Of a stretch of 40,549 nt of DNA, positions 15,606 through 24,664 are shown in pieces (position 1 is the stretch's first letter; each line of letters opens with the position of its first letter). Below the pieces are notes generated by a model. That model had not been told where the DNA came from, searched no databases, and saw only the letters and a program-made list of their open reading frames with translations. Location of the stretch: NCBI GenBank assembly GCA_947488305.1, contig CANKZM010000016.1, positions 1 through 40,549 of the forward strand, in the 5' to 3' direction. Source of the stretch: an uncultured Roseobacter sp. GTDB taxonomy: Bacteria > Pseudomonadota > Alphaproteobacteria > Rhodobacterales > Rhodobacteraceae. The position numbers were made by a program, and so were the translations under genes.

Positions 15606-18047
15606 ATGTTTGTTTCTTCTTTATCGAAATCCGCTCTGGCCCTTGTGATTTGCCTCGCCGTCGCAGGCTGCAAGTCCGACAGTGAACGGGCGGATGAATA
15701 TTTTCAGTCTGGCATGGAACTGCTTGAAGCCGGTGATACCGACCGGGCTCAGGTTGAGTTCCGCAACGTTTTCGAATTCGAGGAAAACCACCTTGGCGCG
15801 CGCATGGCCCTCGGTAACATGTTCCTTGAACAGAAAAAAACCGGGCAGGCCTATGGTCAGTTTCTGAGGGTCGCGGAACAATACCCCGAGGAATTCGACC
15901 CCCGCCCGATCCTGGCAGAACTGGCCTTCAGCGCGAACAACTGGGATGAGTTTGAGCGCCACGGCGCCGTGGCGGTTCAGATGCGCCCTGATGAGCCCGC
16001 TGTGCAGGCAATTGATATTGGCATGCGTTACCGCACTGTGACTCTGGCCGAAGATGCGCCCGCCCGGCAGGCGGTGACCACCGAGGCCGAAGCTTTGCTG
16101 GAGACGCTGCCTGAAAACCCCATCCTCAACAGCATTCTGATGGACAGCTACGTCCGGGATGGCCGGATGAGCGATACACTGGCGCGGCTGGAAGTTCTGA
16201 TTGCGCAATCGCCGAATGACCGGCAGCTCTATATTCGCCGCCTTACGGTTCTGGGACAGATGCAGGATGCCGCTGCGATCGAGACCCAGTTGGGCGAAAT
16301 GGTCGAACGATTCCCCGGCGATGCTGAAATCCAGCGCATGATGTTCCGTTATTATGTGGCGCAAAACCGGCTGGATGATGCAGAAGCCTTCCTGCGGGAG
16401 CTTTCCGACCCCTCGGATGAGGATCCCGACAACTTCCTCAGCCTGATCCGCTTTGTGCAGCAGGTCCGCGGCGAAGAAGCTGCCCGGGAAGAGATCCAGC
16501 GCGGCATCGACCTCAACCCCAACCCGAACCGCTTCAAGGGCATGATGGCCATGCTCGACTTCCAGGCGGGGGACCGCGACAAGGCCATCGCGGAGCTTGA
16601 GGCCATTCTGGAGAATGCTGACCCCACGCTTGATGTGACCCAGCGGCTCAAGGCTGGTCTCGCGCGCATGCTGGTCGCCACCGGCAACCAGGTTGGTGCC
16701 CGCCGTCAGGTCGAAGAGGTGCTGGCCCAGAACCCATCCAATGTGGATGCGCTGAAAATGCAGGCAAGCTGGCAGTTGCAGGCCGATGAGGTCGATCAGG
16801 CCATCGCCAACCTGCGCATTGCCCTGGATACCGCGCCCGAAGACATTCAGGTGATGTATCTGATGAACGAGGCCTACACCCGTCTGGGGGATGCAAATCT
16901 GGCGCGGGAATATCTGGCCCTGGCTGTTGAAGCATCCGGGAACGCGCCAGAACCCTCCTTGCGGTATGCCGCGGCATTGATGCAGGAACAGCGTTACCTG
17001 CCCGCCGAAGACGTTCTGTTGCCCGCGTTGCAGCAGGATCCGCGGAACGTGGATCTGCTGACGCTGCTCGGGCGGCTTTACCTGCAACTGGATGACATCC
17101 CACGCGCCACGCAGGTGCTCGACACCCTGAGACGGATTGACACCGAAGCGTCCCGCACCATTGCCAACGGGCTGCAGGCCGAAGTGCTCAGCCGGCAGAA
17201 CGGCAATGAGGAAGCCCTGACCTTCCTTGAAAATCTGGCGGGCAACGAAGAGGCCGGTCTGCGCGAGAAACTGATCCTGATGCGCGCCCGGCTGCAGGTC
17301 GGCGAGACCGAACAGGCGCTTGAAATCGCGCAGCAGCTGGTTGCGGAAAACCCCGAGAATATCGGTCTCAAACAGGCGCTTTCCGCCGCACAGATCGCCC
17401 ATGGGGATCTGGACGCCGCCGAGGTCACGCTGCGGGATGTGACCGCCAACGCACCACAGACAGCGGTACAATCCTGGCTGCAGCTGGTCCGCGTGGCCCG
17501 CCGTCAGGGCGATGAGGATAAAGCCCGCGCGCTGATCGACGAAGCGCTGACCGCCACCAACCGGCATCCCAACATCATGTGGGCCAAGGCCAGCGTGATG
17601 GAACAGGACGGGGACATCGACGGCGCCATCAGCATCTACGAAGAGCTTTACGCGCAGAACTCCGGCTCCATCGTTGTGGCCAACAACCTGGCAAGCCTTC
17701 TGGCAACTTATAAGGACGATGCCGAAAGCCTTGAGCGCGCCTGGGTCGTCGGCCGGCGCCTCAAGGATGCCGATAATCCCGCGTTGCAGGACACCTATGG
17801 CTGGATCCTGTTCCGCCGCGGAGAGGTCGAGGAAGCGGTGCCGTATCTGGAGAATGCAGCCGCTGCCCTGAACGATCCGATTGTCGTGGCACATCTGGGC
17901 TTTGCCTATGCCGCCCTGGAGCGCAACGACGACGCCCTGGAGCAGTTGCAGCGCGCGGTCGATCTGGCCGGCCCCGCCGATACACGCGACCGGATCGAAG
18001 CCGCCCGGGCGGAAATCACCCGCCTGCGCAGCCTGCCCGAGAATTAA
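15606..18047 (+). CDS. TPR-repeat lipoprotein (PrsT-like) of the EPS export locus
   Basis: An 813-residue lipoprotein. The start at 15606 gives a compact signal peptide with lipobox LAVAGC (lipidated Cys22); the longer form from 15552 would add 18 residues with no better ribosome site. The rest is a long series of helix-pair tetratricopeptide repeats, with recurring patterns such as the A...G...A spacing and D/E-P or N-P turns (NPNP, QNPSN, ENPEN). Length and layout resemble the PrsT lipoproteins of exosortase-linked EPS loci (usually about 900 residues). TPR lipoproteins in export loci recruit polymerase, PCP or outer-membrane partners in the periplasm; the partner here is unknown. A terminator hairpin follows. 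Confidence 0.82.
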   Translation: MFVSSLSKSALALVICLAVAGCKSDSERADEYFQSGMELLEAGDTDRAQVEFRNVFEFEENHLGARMALGNMFLEQKKTGQAYGQFLRVAEQYPEEFDPRPILAELAFSANNWDEFERHGAVAVQMRPDEPAVQAIDIGMRYRTVTLAEDAPARQAVTTEAEALLETLPENPILNSILMDSYVRDGRMSDTLARLEVLIAQSPNDRQLYIRRLTVLGQMQDAAAIETQLGEMVERFPGDAEIQRMMFRYYVAQNRLDDAEAFLRELSDPSDEDPDNFLSLIRFVQQVRGEEAAREEIQRGIDLNPNPNRFKGMMAMLDFQAGDRDKAIAELEAILENADPTLDVTQRLKAGLARMLVATGNQVGARRQVEEVLAQNPSNVDALKMQASWQLQADEVDQAIANLRIALDTAPEDIQVMYLMNEAYTRLGDANLAREYLALAVEASGNAPEPSLRYAAALMQEQRYLPAEDVLLPALQQDPRNVDLLTLLGRLYLQLDDIPRATQVLDTLRRIDTEASRTIANGLQAEVLSRQNGNEEALTFLENLAGNEEAGLREKLILMRARLQVGETEQALEIAQQLVAENPENIGLKQALSAAQIAHGDLDAAEVTLRDVTANAPQTAVQSWLQLVRVARRQGDEDKARALIDEALTATNRHPNIMWAKASVMEQDGDIDGAISIYEELYAQNSGSIVVANNLASLLATYKDDAESLERAWVVGRRLKDADNPALQDTYGWILFRRGEVEEAVPYLENAAAALNDPIVVAHLGFAYAALERNDDALEQLQRAVDLAGPADTRDRIEAARAEITRLRSLPEN

Positions 18048-18105
18048 GGTTGGAAATGGGGGCCTCAATTCTGGCCCGCACCGTCAAGCGTGATGTAATC
18101 ACTAC

Positions 18106-18143
18106 AATGGGCTGCTGATTTCAGCAGCCCATTCGCTTATTCA
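18106..18143 (+). terminator. Strong hairpin between the TPR gene and wza
   Basis: AATGGGCTGCTG (18106-18117) and CAGCAGCCCATT (18122-18133) form a perfect 12-bp stem with loop ATTT. A moderately T-rich tract (CGCTTATTCATTGTTTT) follows. It should end most transcription from the TPR gene, implying a separate promoter for the wza group in 18134-18200. Confidence 0.7.
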
Positions 18144-18200
18144 TTGTTTTATCCACAGGGGTTTGTCACAAGGCATGTAACGGCTTGGAAGGTTCTTGCT

Positions 18201-18809
18201 ATGAAATTTGTATATCTATTGAGCTTTGTTGTGGCGGTACTGGTCAGTACGGTCACAGCCCATGCACAGGGCGATTACCGCATTCGCGAAGGCGATGTGC
18301 TGCAGATTGAAGTCCTCGAAGACCCCAGCCTTGACCGGGCGGTGGTCGTTTTGCCCAACGGGCAGATCAGTTTCCCCTTTGCCGGCACGATCCGGGCAGG
18401 CGGGCAGACCATCGGGCAAGTGCAGGCGGCCCTGCGCAACGCGCTGGCCTCTAATTTTGCCTCTCCTCCCACAGTATTTGTGGGTGTCCAGCCGCTGCGG
18501 AACGAACAGGCATTGCTGGAAGCCGAACTTGGCCCGCTGATTGACGTCTATTTTGTGGGCGAGGTGAATCGCCCGGGGCTCATTCAGGTCAAACAGGGCA
18601 CGTCCCTGCTACAGGCGGTTGCCATCAGCGGCGGTGTTTCCCGCTTTGCGGCGATCAAACGCATTCAGCTACGCCGCACTGGCGCGGATGGGGTACAACG
18701 CGTTACATTTCTAAACTATAAGGCTCTCGCAGACGGAGCTGTAACAACAGATATCGAGCTGAAGGACGGAGATGTTATCCTGGTCCCGGAACGGCGCCTG
18801 TTCGAATAA
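18201..18809 (+). CDS. Short Wza-type polysaccharide export protein (OPX)
   Basis: A 202-residue periplasmic export protein. The ATG at 18201 is preceded by TTGGAAGG at good spacing and starts a clean signal peptide ending TAHA before QGDYRI; the longer form from 18144 is rejected. The polysaccharide-export domain starts GDYRIREGDVLQIEVLEDPSL and one SLBB domain follows (VYFVGEVNRPGLIQV). No lipobox cysteine is present, and the protein stops right after the SLBB domain, so the C-terminal outer-membrane helix of E. coli Wza (about 380 residues) is missing. This is the layout of the short OPX class that needs a separate beta-barrel. The next gene, overlapping by 38 nt, encodes such a barrel. 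Confidence 0.88.
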   Translation: MKFVYLLSFVVAVLVSTVTAHAQGDYRIREGDVLQIEVLEDPSLDRAVVVLPNGQISFPFAGTIRAGGQTIGQVQAALRNALASNFASPPTVFVGVQPLRNEQALLEAELGPLIDVYFVGEVNRPGLIQVKQGTSLLQAVAISGGVSRFAAIKRIQLRRTGADGVQRVTFLNYKALADGAVTTDIELKDGDVILVPERRLFE

Positions 18810-20211
18810 CGAACCTGCGCACAAGCAAAAACTAATCTCGGCACAGCGGGGGCTCACGGCCCTTGCTCTTTTGTGTTCCGTTGGCGCGGTGGTACGGGCA
18901 CAGGACATTCCGCCCGGTTTCGTGGCCCGGTTTGATGTCACACAGCGGCTGGAATACAGCGACAACCCTGATCTCGAGGACAACGGCGAGGCCGAGTTTT
19001 TCGGAAGAACGCTTCTGAACTTCGGTCTGGAGAGCGTCACTAAAGTGCAGCGGTTCACGCTGAGCATCGGCACGGAAATCGAGGAGTTCCGGGACGCTCA
19101 GAATGATGCCGACACCGATTCAACCGTCGATGTGGCCAACTCCAGCTTCAACCTCGGCTACCTGCGCAATACGCGCAACGCACTGTTCGGCGCAGATCTG
19201 CGCTATCGCGAATCCGATGTCTCCTCCACCTTCTTCGATGACGACTTCGATCAGGACGGGCGCGTCATCGACCAGGACAGGGGAACGCGCCGGAGCTATG
19301 GTTTCACCCTGCGAGGAGCTGTCGGACAGGACGCACCCATCGGCGCGGATTTCAGCTGGCGCTACAATGAAATCAACTATGAAGGCACCGATGATCCCGA
19401 TTTCACGGACAGCACGCTGAATAATTTTTCCGGCCGGGTCAATTTTCGGATCACGCCGCGGATCACCACCAACCTCAACGCGCTTTACCGCGACTTTAAT
19501 CCATCGGGCAACGGGGTCGCGCGGGAAACAATCGGGTTTGGCGCCGGAACGGACCTCATCCTGTCACCGGTCTGGAATGCGAGCCTGGGGCTGAGGTATG
19601 ACAGTATCGACCGCAGCGGCGGCGAAGTCGGAACCGACGAAGGTGTCAGTCTTGACAGCTCCCTGACCCGGACAGTCTCCAATGGTGACTGGGGCCTGAA
19701 TTTCTCTAGCGATGTGGCGACCAATGACAACGGCCGCCGGTCCTTCCTGAGCGTCAGCCGGAATATGGATCTGCCGCGCGGGGACCTGTCTGTGAATGTC
19801 GGGGTGACCGGCGCGGGAGACGTGATCGGAACCAACCCGCTGATACGGGCAAACTACCGTCACATCATGTCAACATCACAGCTCTCCTTCGGGGTATCCC
19901 AACGGGTGGTTGTCAGTGACAACAACGACGAGGAAATCAATACAACCCTGCGGGCGTCCTATAATCAGCAGATCAACAGTCTCTCCAGCTTTGGGGTCAA
20001 TCTGTCCTTTTTCAACCGCAATGAGTTGCGGGACAATGGCAACGACGGTCAGCGGGTCAATCTGAGCCTGAACTACCGCTATGATCTGACCCGGGACTGG
20101 GGCCTTGTCAGCGGTGTGTCACACACCCTGTCACGGCAGGATGATCGCAGCGATCGCAGCCGCAATACCGTCTTTGTCGGCGTTCAGCGCAGCTTCAACT
20201 GGAGCCCCTGA
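18772..20211 (+). CDS. Outer-membrane beta-barrel protein coupled to wza
   Basis: A 479-residue protein with a signal peptide (hydrophobic stretch about residues 28-42, cleavage likely after VVRA before QDIPPGF). It is then almost entirely alternating amphipathic strands separated by Asp/Asn-rich loops, the signature of a large outer-membrane barrel. Examples are RYRESDVSSTFFDDDF and FRITPRITTNLNALYRDF. Its type matches barrel proteins seen in XrtA-type EPS loci. The start is constrained: no other ATG/GTG/TTG lies between 18772 and the signal core, and AAGGACGGAG precedes it, so it overlaps wza by 38 nt. The n-region is longer than usual as a result. A role as the outer-membrane pore for the polymer is inferred. 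Confidence 0.8.
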   Translation: MLSWSRNGACSNNEPAHKQKLISAQRGLTALALLCSVGAVVRAQDIPPGFVARFDVTQRLEYSDNPDLEDNGEAEFFGRTLLNFGLESVTKVQRFTLSIGTEIEEFRDAQNDADTDSTVDVANSSFNLGYLRNTRNALFGADLRYRESDVSSTFFDDDFDQDGRVIDQDRGTRRSYGFTLRGAVGQDAPIGADFSWRYNEINYEGTDDPDFTDSTLNNFSGRVNFRITPRITTNLNALYRDFNPSGNGVARETIGFGAGTDLILSPVWNASLGLRYDSIDRSGGEVGTDEGVSLDSSLTRTVSNGDWGLNFSSDVATNDNGRRSFLSVSRNMDLPRGDLSVNVGVTGAGDVIGTNPLIRANYRHIMSTSQLSFGVSQRVVVSDNNDEEINTTLRASYNQQINSLSSFGVNLSFFNRNELRDNGNDGQRVNLSLNYRYDLTRDWGLVSGVSHTLSRQDDRSDRSRNTVFVGVQRSFNWSP

Positions 20212-20255
20212 GGCGATGGCTTGCAAAGCCCGTAAGAGACTGACCATTGTGGGCC

Positions 20256-20924
20256 ATGACATCCGCCACACCTCCTGAACCCGACGCTCCGGAACCCGAT
20301 GCCCCGGTCTGGCCGCTGATCGTACTGATCGTGTTGTGCTGTGCGGTCGAGGGCCTGTTGCAACTGGCAGACTGGAGCGGCACCGGCGGGCCAAGGCTGC
20401 GGTCACTGGCCTATGAATATGGCGGGTTCTGGGCTGGGCTTTTGCAATCCTGGAGCCCGAACTACCCCAGCCAGCCCTACCTGATGTTTCTCACCTACGG
20501 CTTTCTGCACGGCGGGCTTTTGCACCTGGTGGTGAATATGGTCACGCTGTGGTCGCTGGGTCTGGCGGTGCTGGAGCGGGTCGGGATACGCGGCTTTGTA
20601 TTGCTCTATGCCGCGACCTTGATGGGCGGGGCTGCGGGGTTTGCCCTGCTGGCCTCGACGCTGGCCCCCATGGTGGGGGCGTCCGGGGCGCTCTTTGGCC
20701 TCGCGGGCGGCTTGCTGGCCTGGGGCTATGTGGACCGCTTCACCCTGCGACAGGCGCTCTGGCCGGTGGTGCGGGCCGCGGGGCTCCTGCTGACCCTCAA
20801 CGTGGTGATGTGGTGGGCACTGGACGGACAACTGGCCTGGGAGACCCATCTGGGCGGGTTCCTCACCGGTTGGCTGGCGGCCCTGCTGATCGACCCCAGA
20901 CCCCGGGATCTGGATCCCGAATAG
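20256..20924 (+). CDS. Rhomboid-family intramembrane serine protease
   Basis: A 222-residue polytopic protein with the rhomboid active-site set: H85-x4-H90-x3-N94 (HGGLLHLVVN, oxyanion side), the catalytic GASGALFG with Ser143, and His198 in ETHLGGFLTG. About six helices are visible. Rhomboids cut single-span membrane proteins within the bilayer; rhombosortase-type members process C-terminal sorting signals. The ATG at 20256 is preferred to the in-frame TTG at 20247. It lies 44 bp after the beta-barrel gene in the same direction, at the end of an export locus that lacks an exosortase, so maturation of a secreted or anchored protein of this system is possible. A general housekeeping rhomboid is the alternative. 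Confidence 0.88.
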   Translation: MTSATPPEPDAPEPDAPVWPLIVLIVLCCAVEGLLQLADWSGTGGPRLRSLAYEYGGFWAGLLQSWSPNYPSQPYLMFLTYGFLHGGLLHLVVNMVTLWSLGLAVLERVGIRGFVLLYAATLMGGAAGFALLASTLAPMVGASGALFGLAGGLLAWGYVDRFTLRQALWPVVRAAGLLLTLNVVMWWALDGQLAWETHLGGFLTGWLAALLIDPRPRDLDPE

Positions 20925-20939
20925 CACCCGTCGCGTGCG

Positions 20940-22544
20940 TCAGTTCACCTGTGACAGATCGACCTGCAGCACTCTGCCAAAGGGATGATCGAGATAAGTC
21001 GTAAAGCGGGACAGGCTTTGCTGGAAAGCCTCCTCGTCCCGCACCGGCACCACCATGAAGACCGGGCACTCCGCGCAGAGCGCCAGCAGCCCGTCCACGG
21101 ATTCCGCCAGCACCGCATCGCTGGTGACCGCACGGATGACATGGCGCTCCGCATAATAGACCGGCACCATATTCGGACTTGTGTTGAGCAGCAGCGCATC
21201 CTCCGGCAGTTGCTGGGACAGGTGCTGCATGAGTTGCGCCTCCGCACTGAAGGAGGACCAGGTGATCAGTTTTTTGGTTTCTTCCAGCCGGTAGGCGATG
21301 CTGACCACCATCAGACTGGCAAGAACCGCCGCCATGATGCGCCCGTTTTGCCAGAAACTCTCCGGCAGATGCCCCAGCAGCAAGCCAACGGCCAGCGCCC
21401 CAACAGGAGCGATCACGAGGATCTGGAAGTCATGGATGGCCGTGTAATGCGGCATCAGCACGGTCCAGAGGACAAACCCGCCCAGCAGGAGCAAGAGCGC
21501 CGAGGTCACGCCGCGATCTGTCCGAACACCGGCCAGCCGCAGACAGAAAAGCGCAACCAGCGCCAGAATGCCCAGAACACCGATGTTCTGCGCACCTTTC
21601 GCCACGGTGAGGATGGCATCCAGATGGGATTTACTGACCGCGGCAACACCGCGCTCGTGCAGGAAATGCGGATTGGCGAAAAGACTGCTGGTGGCAACAT
21701 CATAGCTGCCGCCAAACCCGGCGCGCAGCTGGATACGTGTGGTCAGCGCATCCCAGTAGTCCGGATAGGTCACGAAATAGGCCGCCATGAACGCGACGAT
21801 TGTCGCAGCGCCGCAAAATCCCAACAGCACGGACAACCGCAGAGCCCTGTAGTCCCGCGCCAGCAGCGCCAGCACAAAGAGCACCGGCGCGGCCAGGATC
21901 GCTTCCCAGCCGGAGGCGACCGCCAGCATGAAAAACACCACCGACAGGATCAGCGGGAGCGGGACAATCGGCTCCCAGACCTCTGCGCCCCAGCCTCTCG
22001 CGCGTTGCAGAAAGAAGATCGAGAGCAGCAGGAGCAGGAGCCCAAGTGCCGTCTGGGAGGCCATGTGCCCATAAGAGGCAATCACCGGCGCGTTGAGGAA
22101 AGTCGCCGCCCCCGCAAGACCCGCCGCCAGCCCCAGATCGCGACGCAACAGCACAAGGATCATGGCGGCGATCGACAGGGTCACGGTACAGGCAAAGAGA
22201 TGAATGACGGCCTCGGAATCACCAAAAAGCCGGATCACCCAGGCCAGTACATAGCCGATGAGGGGCGGCCAGCTGATGTAGATGTCCGGTGCCGTGGTCA
22301 GTGGCGGGTTGTTCTGCACCGGCACTCCGGAGAGCGCCACGATCCCGGTTTCGGCAAAGGCCCGGCCGATCGTCGCGAAATGCGCGGTGACCCAGGCATG
22401 GGTGTAGTGGAACCCCTCCACCAGCAAGGCCGGCCCAACCAGAAAGGCAACCGACAGCCCCAGCCAGAGCAGAAGTACCAGACGGACGGCACCGGAGAGG
22501 TCAGGCCCACCCTCCCGAGCGGGGGGAGAAAAAGCATCGTTCAC
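20940..22544 (-). CDS. GT39/ArnT-like membrane glycosyltransferase
   Basis: A 534-residue protein with about eleven to thirteen membrane helices and a GT-C layout. The first large periplasmic loop holds NNPPLTTAPDIYISWPPLIGYVLAW, recalling the loop of the GT39/PMT_2 family before a glycosyl-acceptor site. A C-terminal periplasmic domain of ~100 residues (from about 435) follows. Such enzymes transfer sugars from polyprenyl-phosphate donors outside the inner membrane. The start codon is GTG at 22544, preceded by GGGATGAGCAG. It is the last gene of the leftward rml group, 107 bp after the C25-like gene, and converges with the rhomboid gene across 15 bp. Its donor and acceptor are unknown. Confidence 0.72.
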   Translation of the reverse strand: MNDAFSPPAREGGPDLSGAVRLVLLLWLGLSVAFLVGPALLVEGFHYTHAWVTAHFATIGRAFAETGIVALSGVPVQNNPPLTTAPDIYISWPPLIGYVLAWVIRLFGDSEAVIHLFACTVTLSIAAMILVLLRRDLGLAAGLAGAATFLNAPVIASYGHMASQTALGLLLLLLSIFFLQRARGWGAEVWEPIVPLPLILSVVFFMLAVASGWEAILAAPVLFVLALLARDYRALRLSVLLGFCGAATIVAFMAAYFVTYPDYWDALTTRIQLRAGFGGSYDVATSSLFANPHFLHERGVAAVSKSHLDAILTVAKGAQNIGVLGILALVALFCLRLAGVRTDRGVTSALLLLLGGFVLWTVLMPHYTAIHDFQILVIAPVGALAVGLLLGHLPESFWQNGRIMAAVLASLMVVSIAYRLEETKKLITWSSFSAEAQLMQHLSQQLPEDALLLNTSPNMVPVYYAERHVIRAVTSDAVLAESVDGLLALCAECPVFMVVPVRDEEAFQQSLSRFTTYLDHPFGRVLQVDLSQVN

Positions 22545-22651
22545 CTGCTCATCCCAACATGTCGAACGGTCATGGATATCCTGCGCATTTTTACCTCAAA
22601 ACTCTTGAAAGATTACTACTCGGGGCCTGCCCGCGCCGCAATACGCGGCCC

Positions 22652-24625
22652 CTACCCCTGCACGGTGATCTCCAGCGCGGTCTGCAGGCTGCGCCACTTG
22701 TCAGAGATCGTGATCCGCAACGGCACCGTTCCGGCAAACCCTTCCGGGGGGGTATAGATCCAACCCTCTTCTGCAAGATCGTATCTCAACAAGCCCCGTT
22801 CCGGTTCCGCGATCACCGCATGAATGGTTTCCGGGTCAGCGACATTGAAGACATCCGGCAGGCGCAGAGGCTGGTTGACAGGGGTCACCAGACGCAGCGT
22901 CTGGGCAGCCTCTGTCTCTGACAAGGGGGTTTCATGGGAAAAGGCCCCTTGCGAATAGATGTAGAACGACCCTGCATAGACCTTTTTCAACCCATAGGCC
23001 CGTACCATGTAGCGCGCGCCCTCCTGTGGAGCGCTGTCCAGAAACGCCGTGCCCTGCCCCACCATCACCTCGCTCAGAGGGGTGAATGCCATACTCTCCG
23101 CCGGAGCACGGTAGACACGATAGCCTGTGGCATCCTCATCCGGAGAAAGGGTCCAGCTGACCTGCACCCCCTCCGCCACCTGCTCCACGCGGACATCGGA
23201 GGCTGGGGTCAACGGAAAAGCCCGCAGGGTGGGATCCCCCAACAGATTCACCCAGACCGGGTTTCGCCAGAGGTATTTCCCGGTGGGGAAGTAATCCATC
23301 GTCTCACGAAAGGGTTTGTCGATCTGACCGTTGTTGACCGTCCGCATATGCACGTCGCCAATACTCCCGCCCAGAGCCATGTGGTGCAGCCACCAGGCCG
23401 GGCGTGCCCCCCACCCCACGGCAAGCGGGTACCAGGGCAGACCCATCATGGCCACCATTGCATTGTTGGGCCGGCTGATCTTCTGCTTGCCGGAGCCGAA
23501 GTTGATGGCAAAGATGGTCTTGATCGGCGTTTTGGCACTATAGGCGGCGGCATTCCAATCCCCGAAGTTCACCCCCCAGAGCCAGGGCTTCTGCGTGCCT
23601 TCCGCGTGATGCGTGCCTGTGGTCACCGACTGGGCTCCGACGATATTGCGCAGGGCTGCCAGTTCAACCTCGAGATGCTCATTTTTGCCATAGGCTTCCC
23701 TGAGATCGCCAAGCATTCCGTTTCGCCAGTGATGGTTCTTGTCGAAATAGGATCTGAGAAGGTGAATTTCCTTCTTTGGACGGTCAATGGAGACCGTGCT
23801 GAAATCAATCCGGCCGACCTGCATCTCGATGAAATTCCCGGGCAGGCGGTTGTCCAGCAAGGCGCCTTTCTTGGTCAAACTCCACCGGCCATCCATATCC
23901 GCGTAAAACAGATCACTGGCGTGGGCGATCTGTTCATGCCCGTCGGGAGCGGCCCTGCCGCTGCGCACCCACGGCACACGCCCGACCAGCACAACCGTGT
24001 GCACGCCAAAGGGATCCTCTGCGTAGCGCGCCTGCAGCCATTGCCGCAATGTCGCCGCCGCCTTGAGGTTTTCAAGCCGTTTGTCCTTCTTGTTCTGGTG
24101 GCGCGGCACCAGATGACGCCGGACCTGCCAGCCATCCCCGACAAGATCCCGTTCAAACCGGTCCAGCCGGGGCCCCAAGGGTGCGCTCAGGGTCTCATCC
24201 ACGATCACATAGGCGTTGCCCCGGCGGCTTTGCGTCGGCAGTTCGGTACCGGCAAGCCAATAGCCGACGTCGACGATCTGCCGGGCTGACCGCAGCACCT
24301 GATATTCATAGGCCGTGCCCGGTTTGATTTCCTCATCGGTATAGCGCAGCACCGGCCCCAACCCGGTTGCCAGTGTTTCCCAGGTCTCGCCTCCGATCTC
24401 CCCGTAGAGCCGTCGTTTGACAGTGACCGAGCCCACGCGCGGCGGATCGGCATCGAACCAGTTGAGCTCGATCTTCTGCCCGTCTGGCGTGATATGCCCG
24501 TCCATGGGCAGGATCTTCTCCGGCATCGACTGGGCCTGCACGACCCCGGCACTGGTCAGGCAAAGCCACAAGGCCCATAGAAAAACGGTGAGAGTCTGTC
24601 CTGCTATGACACGCAAAAAAATCAT
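22652..24625 (-). CDS. Secreted gingipain (C25)-like protein without visible catalytic dyad
   Basis: A 657-residue secreted protein. ATG 24625 is chosen because TGAGGACTTC lies directly upstream; the form from 24658 adds 11 residues. A signal peptide ends near VVQAQ. Domains in order: FnIII-like (about 40-105), C25/gingipain-like core (about 125-465), FnIII (about 470-560), cadherin-like C-terminal region. C25 marks are VVLVGRVP, SDLFYADMDGRW, MQVGRID and NLLGDPTLRAF. At the places where C25 peptidases carry the catalytic His (GHG) and Cys, this protein reads GVNFGDW (about residue 350) and AINFGSG (about 372). It is therefore probably an inactive relative or one with a new activity. It lies 39 bp after rmlA, within the rhamnose gene series. 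Confidence 0.7.
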   Translation of the reverse strand: MIFLRVIAGQTLTVFLWALWLCLTSAGVVQAQSMPEKILPMDGHITPDGQKIELNWFDADPPRVGSVTVKRRLYGEIGGETWETLATGLGPVLRYTDEEIKPGTAYEYQVLRSARQIVDVGYWLAGTELPTQSRRGNAYVIVDETLSAPLGPRLDRFERDLVGDGWQVRRHLVPRHQNKKDKRLENLKAAATLRQWLQARYAEDPFGVHTVVLVGRVPWVRSGRAAPDGHEQIAHASDLFYADMDGRWSLTKKGALLDNRLPGNFIEMQVGRIDFSTVSIDRPKKEIHLLRSYFDKNHHWRNGMLGDLREAYGKNEHLEVELAALRNIVGAQSVTTGTHHAEGTQKPWLWGVNFGDWNAAAYSAKTPIKTIFAINFGSGKQKISRPNNAMVAMMGLPWYPLAVGWGARPAWWLHHMALGGSIGDVHMRTVNNGQIDKPFRETMDYFPTGKYLWRNPVWVNLLGDPTLRAFPLTPASDVRVEQVAEGVQVSWTLSPDEDATGYRVYRAPAESMAFTPLSEVMVGQGTAFLDSAPQEGARYMVRAYGLKKVYAGSFYIYSQGAFSHETPLSETEAAQTLRLVTPVNQPLRLPDVFNVADPETIHAVIAEPERGLLRYDLAEEGWIYTPPEGFAGTVPLRITISDKWRSLQTALEITVQG

Positions 24626-24664
24626 GAAGTCCTCAAATTGTCGGGCGCTCTGCGCCAAAAATGC

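Noticed and set aside
15621..18068. 815-codon open frame on the minus strand
   Set aside because: It is fully antisense to the TPR lipoprotein gene, whose lipobox and repeats are clear; the antisense protein has no family features and a Gln/Gly-rich shadow composition.
18144..18200. Upstream start for the Wza-type protein
   Set aside because: It lacks a ribosome site and disrupts the signal peptide; the 18201 ATG has GGAAGG upstream.
20985..22757. 590-codon open frame on the plus strand
   Set aside because: Antisense to the GT39-like gene; Arg/Gln-rich, no domains.
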